Notes: generated from the sequence alone by a model not told the origin. A DNA stretch of 35,026 bases from an uncultured Oscillospiraceae bacterium (GCA_934589145.1 CAKTNW010000019.1:1-35026); one strand, 5' to 3'. Counted from the first letter of the stretch, positions 8,750 through 16,696 are shown. Translations and numbers: made by a program.

Positions 8750-9515
8750 GCTGCAACACCTCCTTTGTCAGCGCGGCATACGCCCGTGCCGCTTTCCCCT
8801 CTGGGTCATGCTCATAAATGCTGGTTCCTGTGACGCTGATCTCCGCCACGCGGATAGAACGGGGTATCTCGCTGGCGAATACCCGGCTGCCGTAGTTCCT
8901 GCGTAACTGCTCACTAATTTCCTTAGCCAGCGTGGTACGGCTGTCCATCATGGTCAGCAGGATACCGTCCACCGTCAGATGGGGATTGATCTGCCGCTTG
9001 ACGCGGGCGATGGTACGCATAAGCTGCTCCAGTCCCTTGGCGGCCAAATACTGCCCCTGCACCGGAATAATAACGCTGTCCGCCGCTGTCAGTGCATTGA
9101 TGGTCAGCATTCCCAGCGAGGGCATACAGTCGATGATGGCGTAGTCATAGGTCGATGCCGCCGTGGACAAGTACTGCCGCAGCACCGTCTCCCGGCTCAT
9201 GATGTTCACCAGCGTCACCTCCAGTCCCGACAGCTCAATGTTGGCGGGAACAAGATCGACGCCGGACGCATGGTGCAGAATCCCCTCGCCGGGTGCGATG
9301 GGTTCCTCGTTGACGGTCTTTGTCATCAGGTCGGCCAACGTAGAGGAAAGCTCGTCCGGCTGCCGCCAGCCCAGCATTTGGGTGAGATTGCCCTGAGCGT
9401 CGGCGTCCACCAGCAGGACTCTCTTCCCCTGCTGGGCAAGACCAACACCCAAACTGGCGGCTGTGGTGGTTTTTCCCACGCCGCCCTTCTGATTTGCCAG
9501 TGCGATGGTTTTCAA
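8706..9515 (-). CDS. parA: ParA/Soj-type partition ATPase of the ICE
   Basis: This 269-residue deviant-Walker ATPase drives segregation of the element with ParB. The P-loop KGGVGKTT is at residues 10-17, followed by Walker A' (LLVDADAQGN) and the DYAIIDCMPSLGML segment. The start is taken as TTG at 9515 because GGAGG lies 7 bases upstream. A GTG two codons earlier would be only one base from that ribosome site. The 3' end overlaps parB by 44 bases. A terminator-like hairpin separates it from the Rep-like gene upstream, so parA may be partly uncoupled from that gene. Length and motifs are complete and typical of plasmid and ICE ParA. Confidence 0.93.
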   Translation of the reverse strand: MKTIALANQKGGVGKTTTAASLGVGLAQQGKRVLLVDADAQGNLTQMLGWRQPDELSSTLADLMTKTVNEEPIAPGEGILHHASGVDLVPANIELSGLEVTLVNIMSRETVLRQYLSTAASTYDYAIIDCMPSLGMLTINALTAADSVIIPVQGQYLAAKGLEQLMRTIARVKRQINPHLTVDGILLTMMDSRTTLAKEISEQLRRNYGSRVFASEIPRSIRVAEISVTGTSIYEHDPEGKAARAYAALTKEVLQLGPQIKRHRADPVR

Positions 9516-9539
9516 AAGCACACCTCCATTTCGTGCAAC

Positions 9540-9561
9540 AAAAAAGAGCCTTCCGGCTCTT
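9540..9561 (-). terminator. Intrinsic terminator between rep-like gene and parA
   Basis: Arms AAGAGCC and GGCTCTT (9544-9550 and 9555-9561) pair around a TTCC loop. On the minus strand the stem is followed by a run of T. It lies directly after the rep-like gene (stop at 9581) and covers the leader of parA, so it may terminate or attenuate readthrough. Confidence 0.7.
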
Positions 9562-9580
9562 GCTCTGACAGTATTCCGTT

Positions 9581-10468
9581 CTACCCGCTCCCGCCGCTGA
9601 GATCATGGCCCACCATCAGGGCATAGTGGTTATCCATGGTCAGCGGCGCGTTATACAGCGCGGTCAGCAGATATTGCTTCACATGGCGCACCTCGGTGGT
9701 ATTCTCGCTGATCCGATCCAGCACATACAGCAGATGTGCGCCGGTCAGCTTCAGTAACCTTGAACGGACTACCTCCGCTGGCAGTTCTTCTCCCGCCACG
9801 CGGATGGTGGCCTTTGTGGAACACACGGTATCCAGCATCAGTCCCACCAATTCGTCCAGCCGCCCACGGTCAACCTCGGTGTAGCTCACAAGATAGTTGT
9901 AGTCCACATTGGTCATGATCTGCTCTCGGTACGTCTCCCGTCGCTCCATTCCGCTCTCCTGTATAGGCTTGCCCTTATGAGGAAAGGAAGGGAAGGACTT
10001 AGTAGAATCCGTACTTAGTATTTCTTTACTTTGTTCTTGTATATTTAATTGCGCGGGATTTTCCTGTTCAGGTTTTCCCAAGACAGGTTTTACCTGTTCT
10101 GGAAAAGCCCGTTTAGGTGCGTCACCGGCATTTTCCGCCTGAACGGGATTTTCCCGTTTAGGTGCTTCCGGCTCTTTGGGCTGCTCCAGAATGGTATATT
10201 CGATGCCGCCAAGTGTACCATCTGCGTGACGTTCCCGCGCCCGCACGATGTACCCCGCGCTTTCCAGTTCCCGCACCGTGGCGCAGATACTGTCCACGCC
10301 GTCCTTGCAGATGTAGGCCAATCCTTTCGTGGTATAGTCCCAATCCTCCGGCAGCGACAGCATCAGGGATAGCAGCCCCTTCGCTTTCAGCGACAGGGAC
10401 TTGTCCCGCAGATGGTAATTTGACATGACGGTGTAGTTCCGCGTTTTCTCCACCCTGAATACGGCCAT
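9581..10468 (-). CDS. DUF6017-type replication initiator-like protein of the ICE
   Basis: The 295-residue product starts MAVFRVEKTRNYTVMSNYHL. Residues 1-95 form a winged-helix initiator-like domain (LSLKAKGLLSLMLSLPEDWDYTTKGL and VRELESAGYIVR segments), as in Rep proteins of clostridial plasmids and ICEs. Residues about 95-170 are a Pro/Glu/Asn-rich linker with repeated KRENPVQ-like units. Residues about 180-295 resemble the DUF6017 domain (MTNVDYNYLVSYTEVDRGRLDE). The ATG at 10468 has GGAGG 8 bases upstream. It is the first gene of the element module next to the chromosome junction, followed by parA and parB. Initiation of element replication is the likely role, inferred from family and context. 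Confidence 0.85.
   Translation of the reverse strand: MAVFRVEKTRNYTVMSNYHLRDKSLSLKAKGLLSLMLSLPEDWDYTTKGLAYICKDGVDSICATVRELESAGYIVRARERHADGTLGGIEYTILEQPKEPEAPKRENPVQAENAGDAPKRAFPEQVKPVLGKPEQENPAQLNIQEQSKEILSTDSTKSFPSFPHKGKPIQESGMERRETYREQIMTNVDYNYLVSYTEVDRGRLDELVGLMLDTVCSTKATIRVAGEELPAEVVRSRLLKLTGAHLLYVLDRISENTTEVRHVKQYLLTALYNAPLTMDNHYALMVGHDLSGGSG
10054..10158. repeat. Cluster of short inverted repeats in the rep linker, possible origin
   Basis: Within the low-complexity linker of the rep-like gene lie AACGGGA-TTT-TCCCGTT (10142-10158), ACAGGT-TTT-ACCTGT (10083-10097) and a GGGATTTTCCTG/CAGGTTTTCCC unit (about 10055-10080). They share AAA/TTT centres and a GGGATTTTCC motif. Some plasmid initiators have their origin inside the rep gene, so this could be an origin; that is inference. 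Confidence 0.5.
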
Positions 10469-10502
10469 GGGTTTGTCCTCCTTTCCTGTTGGTCTCCAAA
10501 TA

Positions 10503-10533
10503 AGAAAACCGCCTGCTTTGCAGACGGTTTTCT
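10503..10533 (-). promoter_or_regulatory. Leader hairpin upstream of the ICE rep-like gene
   Basis: Arms AGAAAACCGCCTGC and GCAGACGGTTTTCT pair around a TTT loop. The only mismatch (C opposite A) becomes a G-U wobble when read as minus-strand RNA, which favours function in the rep transcript. It sits 34 bases before the rep start and is followed on the minus strand by a T-rich tract, so attenuation or termination of incoming transcription are both possible. Confidence 0.55.
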
Positions 10534-10578
10534 ATGTAAATGAGTGTTCCAGATCGTTATTTCGTTATTCGTTCTCAA

Positions 10579-10606
10579 ATTGTATAAAATTGTCGATTTT
10601 TTAGAA
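10579..10606 (-). promoter_or_regulatory. Possible promoter of the ICE rep-par operon
   Basis: Read on the minus strand, TTCTAA (10606-10601), a 16-base spacer and TACAAT (10584-10579) form a weak sigma-A-like promoter in an AT-rich tract at the element end. The neighbouring TTCGTTATTCGTT repeats at 10560-10574 could be recombinase or regulator sites. The -35 match is poor. Confidence 0.3.
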
Positions 10607-10637
10607 CTTATTGAACAAATTCCCTTAAAATCTTTGA

Positions 10638-10772
10638 GGTGAATACACACCGCAAGAGGTGGGCGTCAACCTGAAGAACGGTTACAACGGCGACCTGACC
10701 AGCCGTGAGGCCGGCTCCGTCGGCGGCCAGATGGTCAAGAAGATGATCGAGTCCTACGAGAAGAACCTGTAA
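10638..10772 (+). pseudogene. 3' remnant of an alpha/beta-type small acid-soluble spore protein gene, cut by the ICE
   Basis: The frame ending at TAA 10770-10772 encodes QEVGVNLKNGYNG followed by LTSREAGSVGGQMVKKMIES and YEKNL. This is the conserved C-terminal DNA-binding part of alpha/beta-type spore proteins, which coat and protect spore DNA. The N-terminal portion expected upstream is absent. The frame meets TGA at 10635-10637 and the sequence left of about 10645 is AT-rich element end. A perfect terminator follows 32 bases after the stop, as expected for a genuine gene end. I infer that the ICE integrated within this gene and that the 5' part lies beyond the other end of the element, outside the window. 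Confidence 0.85.
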
Positions 10773-10804
10773 ATTCCCCGGAGTTTACCAAGATCTTTTC
10801 TGAT

Positions 10805-10840
10805 AAAAAGAGCGGCGAAGGAGATTTCGCCGCTCTTTTT
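10805..10840 (+). terminator. Intrinsic terminator of the spore-protein gene
   Basis: The arms AAAAAGAGCGGCGAA and TTCGCCGCTCTTTTT form a perfect stem around a short GGAGAT-type loop, ending in a T run. It follows the truncated spore-protein gene. Confidence 0.93.
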
Positions 10841-10847
10841 CTATGCA

Positions 10848-10869
10848 GGCGCGGAAAAGTGTGCTATAC
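10848..10869 (+). promoter_or_regulatory. Extended -10 promoter candidate for the DUF5662 gene
   Basis: TGCTATACT at 10861-10869 fits an extended -10 element (TGnTATAcT), 33 bases before the ATG. No good -35 hexamer is present at the expected distance. Confidence 0.45.
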
Positions 10870-10901
10870 TGTTGCTACACCCTTTCAAAGGAGGCCGCGC
10901 C

Positions 10902-11462
10902 ATGCACCTTTTCGACCATCTGCACACTGTGAACACCCATCGCCGTCTGGTGCGGCACTACTGCCTGAAGCTGGGGCTAGTCTGGCAGGGCCTGACCCAC
11001 GATCTGAGCAAATACAGCCCCACCGAGTTCTGGCGCAGCGTGAAATACTATCAGGGCTACCGCAGCCCCAACGATGCCGAGCGCATCGCCAACGGCGTCA
11101 GCCTGTCGTGGCTCCACCACAAGGGCCGCAACCGCCACCATTTCGAGTACTGGATCGACTACTGCCTCCGTGAGGACGGCAGCGTGTACATCGGCGGGTG
11201 CAAGATGCCCAAGAAGTATGTGGCCGAGATGTTCTGCGACCGCATTGCCGCCTGCCGGGTCTATCAGAAGGAGAAATACACCGACGCCTCGCCGTGGGAG
11301 TACTACCAGCGCAGCAAGGACTTAAAGCACACCGACGCCGGGCGCTATATGCACGCCGACACGGCGGCGCTGCTGGACCGGTGGCTCCTGATGCTGAAGG
11401 AGCAGGGCGAGGACGCCGCCTTCGCCCAGATCAAAAAGGAGCTGCAAGACCCCAAATACTAA
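10902..11462 (+). CDS. DUF5662 family protein
   Basis: The 186-residue soluble protein starts MHLFDHLHTVNTHRRLV. It carries the family signature QGLTHDLSKYSPTEF, KYYQGYRSPNDAER, WLHHKGRNRHHFEYWIDY and MPKKYVAEMFCDRIAA. The many His and Asp residues in conserved positions (H33, D34 and the HHKGRNRHH block) suggest a metal-binding fold, but no reaction is established for DUF5662. The ATG at 10902 is chosen because AAAGGAGG lies 7 bases upstream; the frame could extend to 10872 but without a ribosome site. It is a single-gene unit between two strong terminators, convergent with the glycogen operon. Confidence 0.85.
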   Translation: MHLFDHLHTVNTHRRLVRHYCLKLGLVWQGLTHDLSKYSPTEFWRSVKYYQGYRSPNDAERIANGVSLSWLHHKGRNRHHFEYWIDYCLREDGSVYIGGCKMPKKYVAEMFCDRIAACRVYQKEKYTDASPWEYYQRSKDLKHTDAGRYMHADTAALLDRWLLMLKEQGEDAAFAQIKKELQDPKY

Positions 11463-11496
11463 AAAATAAACGCCGCAAAAGCGGCGTTTATTTTTT
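11461..11496. terminator. Bidirectional terminator between DUF5662 gene and glgP
   Basis: AAATAAACGCCGC and GCGGCGTTTATTT form a 13-base stem around AAAA, with A/T runs on both outer sides. It lies between convergent genes and can end transcripts from both strands. Confidence 0.93.
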
Positions 11497-11500
11497 CGTA

Positions 11501-13921
11501 TTACTTCTTATATGGCACATGCCAGATGGTGTCGGCATAGTCGGCGATGGAGCGGTCAGCGGCGAAGATGCCGCTGCGGGCGATGTTGATCAGGCTCATG
11601 CGGTTCCAGTTCTCCCGGTCGGCATAGGCGTGGATCATCCGCTGCTCCGCCGCGGCATAGGAGGGCAGGTCGGCCAGCAGCATATACTGATCCGGCGGGC
11701 AATCCGCGCCGAACACCAGCCGCTGCCACAGATCCTCGTAGCTGACGCCGTCGGAGAACCCGGTCTTGAGCTGATCCACCACACGGCGCAGCATGGGATC
11801 CCGCTCATACAGCAGATGGGGATCGTAGCTGTGCTGCAAATGGGCTACCTCGTCAGAGCGCAGGCCGAACAGGAACATGTTCTCGTCGCCCAGCACCTGG
11901 TGCATCTCCACATTGGCGCCGTCCAGCGTACCCACGGTCAGCGCGCCGTTCATCATGAACTTCATGTTGCCGGTGCCGCTGGCCTCCTTGCCGGCGGTGG
12001 AGATCTGCTGGCTCACTTCGCTGGCGGGCATCAGCATCTCCGCCATGGAGACGCGGTAGTTCTCCAGGAACACCACCTGCAGCTTATCCTTGCACACGGG
12101 ATCGTTGTTGATCTCGTTGGCCAGGGAGTTGATGAGATGGATGATCCGCTTGGCCACGGCATAGCCGGGCGCGGCCTTGGCGCCGAACAGGAAGGTGTGG
12201 GGCGTGAAGGCCATGTCGGGATCGTCCCGCAGCTGCTGATAGAGATAGATGATGTGCAGGGCGTTCATCAGCTGGCGCTTGTACTCATGCAGGCGCTTCA
12301 CCTGCACGTCGAAAATGCCGTCAGTGTTCAGCACCACGCCCTGCTGGCGATAGGCCCACTTGGCGAAGGCGTCCTTGTTGGCCTTCTTGATCTGGCCCAG
12401 CCGCAGCAACACCTCCTTGTCGTCGGCCCAGCGCTCCAGCCCCTTCATCTCACCGGCGTGGGTCAGATAGCCCTCGCCCACGGTGTCCTTCAGCAGGGCG
12501 TCCAGGCCGGGATTGATCTGGCTGAGCCAGCGGCGGTGATCCACGCCGTTGGTGACGTTCTTGAACTTGTCCGGCTCCATAACGCACTGGTCGCGGAACA
12601 CGTCCTTCCGGAGGATGTCCGAGTGCAGGGCGCTGACGCCGTTGACGGCCATGCCGCCGGCGATGCACAGGTTGGCCATCCGCACCGCGCCGTCCCAGAT
12701 GACGGCCATGCGGGCCACCTTGTCCATGTCGCCGCGATAGAACTCGGTGATCTTCTCCTGATAGCGGCGGGCAATCTCGGTGAGGATCTGCCACACGCGG
12801 GGCAACAACGTCTCAAAGAGCTGCTGAGGCCAAACCTCCAGCGCCTCGGCCAGCACCGTATGGTTGGTGTAGGCCACGGAGTGGGTGGTGATGTCCCACG
12901 CCTCGTCCCAGCCCAGGCCCGCATCATCGATGAGGATCCGCATCAGCTCCGGGATCACCAGGGCGGGATGGGTGTCGTTGATCTGGATGACGTTCTTCTC
13001 GTGGAAGTTCTTCAGCGTGCCGTACTGCTGGATATGCTGGCGGGTGATGGACTGCACCGTGGCGGACACGAAAAAGTACTGCTGCTTCAGCCGCAGGGAC
13101 TTACCCTCGTAGTGGTTGTCCTCGGGATACAGCACCTTGGAGATCACGTCGGCCATGGCCCGCTCTTCGCCGGAGCGGAGGTACTGGCCCTGGGAGAACA
13201 GCTTCATGTCGATGGGCTTGGGGGACTTGGCGTCCCACAGCCGCAGGGTGTTGACGTGGTCGGTGTCATAACCCGCGATCTCCATGTCGCAGGGCACCGC
13301 CAGCACGCGGGTATAGTCCTCGTGCACCACCATCAGGTGGCCGTTGTCCCAGCGGGTGCGGACGGTGCCGCCGAAGTGTACCTCCTCCGTCTCCTGGGGC
13401 TTGGGCAGCAGCCACGCGTCGCCCAGGGGCTTCCAGTCGTCGGGCAGCTCCACCTGCTGGCCCTCCACGATCTTCTGCTTGAAAAGGCCCAGCTCATAGC
13501 AGATGGAGTAGCCGGTGGCGGGAATCTCCAGGGTGGTCATGCTGTCCAGATAGCAGGCGGCCAGGCGGCCCAGGCCGCCGTTGCCCAGACCCGCGTCCGG
13601 CTCCATGTCGAAGATGTCCGCCGCCTTGAAGCCCAGCTCCTCGATGGCCTCCTGCAGCTGGGGCAGCACGTTCAGGTTATAGGCGTTCTTCATCAGGCTG
13701 CGGCCCATCAGGAACTCCAGGGACAGATAGTGCACCCGGCGGGCACCCTGGCGGGCAGCCTTCTGCTGGGTCTCCACCCCGTGCTCCACCATGATGTCGC
13801 GCAGCACCATGGCGCAGGCCTTCAGCATCTCGCCGTCGCTGGCCTGCTGCTCGGTGCAGCCGTAGTTCAGCCGCAGCTTGCGGATGATAGCCTCCTTCAT
13901 GTCATGCTTGGTATAGGTCAT
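11501..13921 (-). CDS. glgP: Glycogen/starch phosphorylase
   Basis: The 806-residue GT35 enzyme releases glucose 1-phosphate from alpha-1,4-glucan ends using pyridoxal phosphate. The full family architecture is visible: RRVHYLSLEFLMGRSL near residue 65, GLGNGGLGRLAACYLDS near 110-127, and the cofactor region EASGTGNMKFMMNGALTVG at about residues 645-665 containing the PLP lysine. Length is typical. It is the last gene of the glgB-glgC-glgD-glgA-glgP operon, starting 14 bases after the glgA stop, and a strong bidirectional terminator follows. Its place in the synthesis operon suggests coordinated storage and mobilisation of glycogen. Confidence 0.97.
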   Translation of the reverse strand: MTYTKHDMKEAIIRKLRLNYGCTEQQASDGEMLKACAMVLRDIMVEHGVETQQKAARQGARRVHYLSLEFLMGRSLMKNAYNLNVLPQLQEAIEELGFKAADIFDMEPDAGLGNGGLGRLAACYLDSMTTLEIPATGYSICYELGLFKQKIVEGQQVELPDDWKPLGDAWLLPKPQETEEVHFGGTVRTRWDNGHLMVVHEDYTRVLAVPCDMEIAGYDTDHVNTLRLWDAKSPKPIDMKLFSQGQYLRSGEERAMADVISKVLYPEDNHYEGKSLRLKQQYFFVSATVQSITRQHIQQYGTLKNFHEKNVIQINDTHPALVIPELMRILIDDAGLGWDEAWDITTHSVAYTNHTVLAEALEVWPQQLFETLLPRVWQILTEIARRYQEKITEFYRGDMDKVARMAVIWDGAVRMANLCIAGGMAVNGVSALHSDILRKDVFRDQCVMEPDKFKNVTNGVDHRRWLSQINPGLDALLKDTVGEGYLTHAGEMKGLERWADDKEVLLRLGQIKKANKDAFAKWAYRQQGVVLNTDGIFDVQVKRLHEYKRQLMNALHIIYLYQQLRDDPDMAFTPHTFLFGAKAAPGYAVAKRIIHLINSLANEINNDPVCKDKLQVVFLENYRVSMAEMLMPASEVSQQISTAGKEASGTGNMKFMMNGALTVGTLDGANVEMHQVLGDENMFLFGLRSDEVAHLQHSYDPHLLYERDPMLRRVVDQLKTGFSDGVSYEDLWQRLVFGADCPPDQYMLLADLPSYAAAEQRMIHAYADRENWNRMSLINIARSGIFAADRSIADYADTIWHVPYKK

Positions 13922-13935
13922 ATGCGATTGTCTCC

Positions 13936-15363
13936 TTACAGCTTGGAATAGATATCGTGATAGATGCGGGCGCTGCGCGTCCAGCTGAAGTCGGCGGTCA
14001 TGCCCCGCCGCTGCACGGCGGCAAAGCCCGCCCTGTCGCCTCGGTAAAGTCCGGTGGCCTGTCCCATGACGGACAGCATGGCCCCGGCGTCGTATGCTTC
14101 AAACAGATACCCCGTGCCGTCCTCCTGGCCCACCTGGCAGGAATGTACGCTGTCGGCCAGTCCGCCGGTGCGGCGGACGATGGGCACCGCGCCATAGCGC
14201 ATGGCGATCATCTGGGAAAGGCCGCAGGGTTCGCTCTTGGAGGGCATCAGAAACAGGTCTGCGCCGGCGTAGATGCGGCGGCTCAGGCCCTCGGAATAGG
14301 TGATCAGCGCCGCCGCGCGGCCCACATAACGGCCCGCCTGTGCCCGGAAGAAGTCCTCATAGTACCCCTCGCCCTGGCCCAGCACCACAAACTGGCAGCC
14401 GGTGGCCATGATGCCGTCAAAGCCGTCCCGGATCAGCTCCATGCCCTTGTGGCCCACCAGGCGGCTGATCACCGCCACCAGCGGCGTGTCCGGCTCCTCC
14501 CGCAGGCCCAGCGACACCTGAAGGTCCGCCTTGCACGCGGCCTTGCCGGTCATGTCGTCGGGGCCGTAGTGGGCGGGGATAGCCATGTCGTGGACCGGGT
14601 CATAGGAGGTCATGTCGATGCCGTTCAGCACGCCGTGCATCTTATAGCCGATGGCGTTGACCACAGAGGCCATGCCGTGGGCGTAGTAGTCGTCGTGGAG
14701 CTGCTGGGCATAGGTGGGGCTGACGGTGGTCACCGCGTCGGACACCAGCATGGCGGCCTTCATCAGGTTCACATCGCCGTCCATCTGCAGGGTGCCGTCA
14801 TTCCACCAGCCCTCGTGCAGGCCGAACAGGTCGGCCACGGTGTCGGCGCCATAGCGGCCCTGATACTCGATATTATGGATGGTGAACACGGTTTTGATAC
14901 CCCGCACCGCGTCCCAGCGGGTGGCCACATCCTTGAGATAGATGGGCACCAGCGCCGTCTGCCAGTCGTTGCAGTGGATCACATCCGGCATCCAGTCCAG
15001 GCTGGGCATCAGATCCACCACCGCCTTGCTGAAAAAGGCAAAGCGTTCGCCGTCGTCGTACTCGCCGTACGGGCGGCCCCGGCGGAAATAGTGCTCGTTG
15101 TCCACGAAATACCAGGTAACACCCCGGTACTCCATGACAAACAATCCGCAGTACTGGTGCCGCCATGCCACGTCCACATAGATATAGCTGCGATAGACCA
15201 TCCGCTCACGCCACTGCTGGGGGATCTTATCATACAGCGGCAGGATCACCGCCACCTGATCGCCGTTCTCGGCCAAGGATACCGGCAGACTGCCGGCCAC
15301 GTCCGCAAGACCGCCCGTCTTGCAGAAGGGAAACGCCTCACTGGCGGCAAACAGTATTTTCAT
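13936..15363 (-). CDS. glgA: Glycogen synthase (ADP-glucose, GT5)
   Basis: The 475-residue enzyme extends alpha-1,4-glucan chains from ADP-glucose. The N-terminal substrate loop KTGGLADVAG is at residues 15-24. DVIHCNDWQTALVP lies near residue 128, and the C-terminal nucleotide-sugar region has PSKSEPCGLSQMIAMRYG followed by VRRTGGLADSV. The length fits bacterial GlgA. It lies downstream of glgD, separated by 220 bases filled with REP-like palindromes, and 14 bases upstream of glgP. The ATG at 15363 is preceded by an AAGGAGATTG-type ribosome site. Confidence 0.97.
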   Translation of the reverse strand: MKILFAASEAFPFCKTGGLADVAGSLPVSLAENGDQVAVILPLYDKIPQQWRERMVYRSYIYVDVAWRHQYCGLFVMEYRGVTWYFVDNEHYFRRGRPYGEYDDGERFAFFSKAVVDLMPSLDWMPDVIHCNDWQTALVPIYLKDVATRWDAVRGIKTVFTIHNIEYQGRYGADTVADLFGLHEGWWNDGTLQMDGDVNLMKAAMLVSDAVTTVSPTYAQQLHDDYYAHGMASVVNAIGYKMHGVLNGIDMTSYDPVHDMAIPAHYGPDDMTGKAACKADLQVSLGLREEPDTPLVAVISRLVGHKGMELIRDGFDGIMATGCQFVVLGQGEGYYEDFFRAQAGRYVGRAAALITYSEGLSRRIYAGADLFLMPSKSEPCGLSQMIAMRYGAVPIVRRTGGLADSVHSCQVGQEDGTGYLFEAYDAGAMLSVMGQATGLYRGDRAGFAAVQRRGMTADFSWTRSARIYHDIYSKL

Positions 15364-15403
15364 ATTGCAATCTCCTTCACAATGTCAAGTACCGAGTAGC
15401 GCT

Positions 15404-15572
15404 TCGTAGGGGTCGATGCCCACGCAGTGGAACGAAGTGGAACAAGTACCCTTGGGGTGCATCGACCCGCCGCATGGTGCGGCACATCATCGCGCGGCGG
15501 CATGTGGTCATGCCGCCCTACGCATTTTCTATTGGTGATTTTCCGTAGGGCGGGGTGACCTCACCCCGCCGT
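15404..15572. repeat. Cluster of three REP-like palindromes between glgD and glgA
   Basis: Three inverted repeats carry a shared outer CGTAGGG/CCCTACG mark. The first has arms GGGTCGATGC and GCATCGACCC (15410-15419 and 15459-15468) with an enlarged 39-base loop. The second is GGCGGCATG-TGGT-CATGCCGCC (15496-15517) followed by CTACG. The third is CGTAGG then GGCGGGGTGA-CC-TCACCCCGCC (15549-15570). Related copies occur at 30454-30480 and 33091-33117. They could modulate the relative amounts of glgD and glgA mRNA, which is inference. Confidence 0.85.
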
Positions 15573-15583
15573 CCTTGCGCCAG

Positions 15584-16696
15584 TCATAGTTTCACGTTTT
15601 TCTCCACCACCAGGGGATACTGGGCGTGGCCGGCCATGGCCACATCGCCGCCGAACTCCACGTTCTTGTCGGCGATGACGCAGCGGATAGAGGCCCCGGC
15701 CTTCACCACCGTGTCCTTGAACAGGATGCAGTTCTCCACATGGGCGCCCTTTTCCACCCGGACGCCCCGGAACAGCACGCAGTTGCGGACGCTGCCCTGG
15801 ATGTCGCAGCCGTCGGAGATCAAGGAGTTGACGCATTCGCCGTCCGGGTCGATATAGGTGGAGGCGGCGTCGTTCTCCTTGGCGTACACCGGCCGCTGGG
15901 CGCAGAACAGCTCCGAGCGGATCTCCGGTCGCAGCAGCTCCATGCTGCGCTGATAGTAGGCCTGCACCGAGTTGATGCGGGCGGCAAAGCCGTCCCACAC
16001 ATAGCCGTTGAACCGCAGCGTCTTGCCCTTTTCCTGCAGAACGTTCCGGCGGAAGCTGTACCGGTCATGGGCCATGCACTCCTCCACCAGCTCCAGCAGC
16101 AGCTCACGGCTCAGCAGGAAGATATTCAGGCTCTGATAGCCCTCCGGCGTGCGGACGTCATAAGCGGTGTCCACGATGCGGCCCGTGTCGTCCAGCGTGA
16201 AATAGGTGTCGCCGCTCTCGCCGGGATGGCTGGTGCATACGCAGGTCATGTCCGCGCCGGAGGCGATATGGGCGTCCAGCACGCTGCGCAGGGGCAGATT
16301 GGCCACCAGATCGCTGTCAGACAGCACCACATAGTCCTGGCGGATATGACGCAGATATTCGATGACGCAGCCCAGGGCCTCCATCTTGCCCCGGAAGGGG
16401 CCCACGGTGCCCCGGCTCTCGCTGTAGGCGAAGGCAGGCAGCAGCTTCAAGCCGCCGGTCTTGCGGCTCAGATCCCAGCTCTTGCCGGTGCCCAGGTGAT
16501 CCAGCATACTCTGGCACTTGCCGTGCATGATGACGCCCACGTCGGTGATCCCGGCGTTGACCATGTTGGACAGAATGAAGTCCACCACCCGGTAATCGCC
16601 GCCGAAGGGCAGTGAGCCGTGGATGCGCTTGGCGGTCAGTTGGCCCAGTCCCGGCTTCTCTCCATAGGAGAAGATGATCCCGTGCATTCCCTTCAT
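15584..16696 (-). CDS. glgD: GlgD, glucose-1-phosphate adenylyltransferase-like subunit
   Basis: The 370-residue protein has an N-terminal nucleotidyltransferase-like domain ([40 protein letters not shown]) and a C-terminal left-handed beta-helix ([19 protein letters not shown]). The glycine-rich GGxGxRL loop of active enzymes is absent: the position reads [11 protein letters not shown]. In Firmicutes GlgD is known to act with GlgC in a mixed oligomer and to be poorly active alone, so a regulatory subunit role is likely here. Its ATG overlaps the glgC stop by four bases, implying coupled translation and matched stoichiometry. Confidence 0.95.
   Translation of the reverse strand: MKGMHGIIFSYGEKPGLGQLTAKRIHGSLPFGGDYRVVDFILSNMVNAGITDVGVIMHGKCQSMLDHLGTGKSWDLSRKTGGLKLLPAFAYSESRGTVGPFRGKMEALGCVIEYLRHIRQDYVVLSDSDLVANLPLRSVLDAHIASGADMTCVCTSHPGESGDTYFTLDDTGRIVDTAYDVRTPEGYQSLNIFLLSRELLLELVEECMAHDRYSFRRNVLQEKGKTLRFNGYVWDGFAARINSVQAYYQRSMELLRPEIRSELFCAQRPVYAKENDAASTYIDPDGECVNSLISDGCDIQGSVRNCVLFRGVRVEKGAHVENCILFKDTVVKAGASIRCVIADKNVEFGGDVAMAGHAQYPLVVEKNVKL

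Noticed and set aside
10653..10772. The spore-protein remnant as a complete short gene from an internal GTG
   Set aside because: The GTG at 10659 lacks a ribosome site, and the product would miss the N-terminal helix that all alpha/beta-type SASPs have.
11198..13951. 917-codon plus-strand frame, with similar long frames at 13957-15399, 15626-16615, 16696-18606 and 20050-23217
   Set aside because: They lie opposite glgP, glgA, glgD, glgC/glgB and the ABC genes. GC-rich third positions leave the antisense frames open, and no family motif is present.
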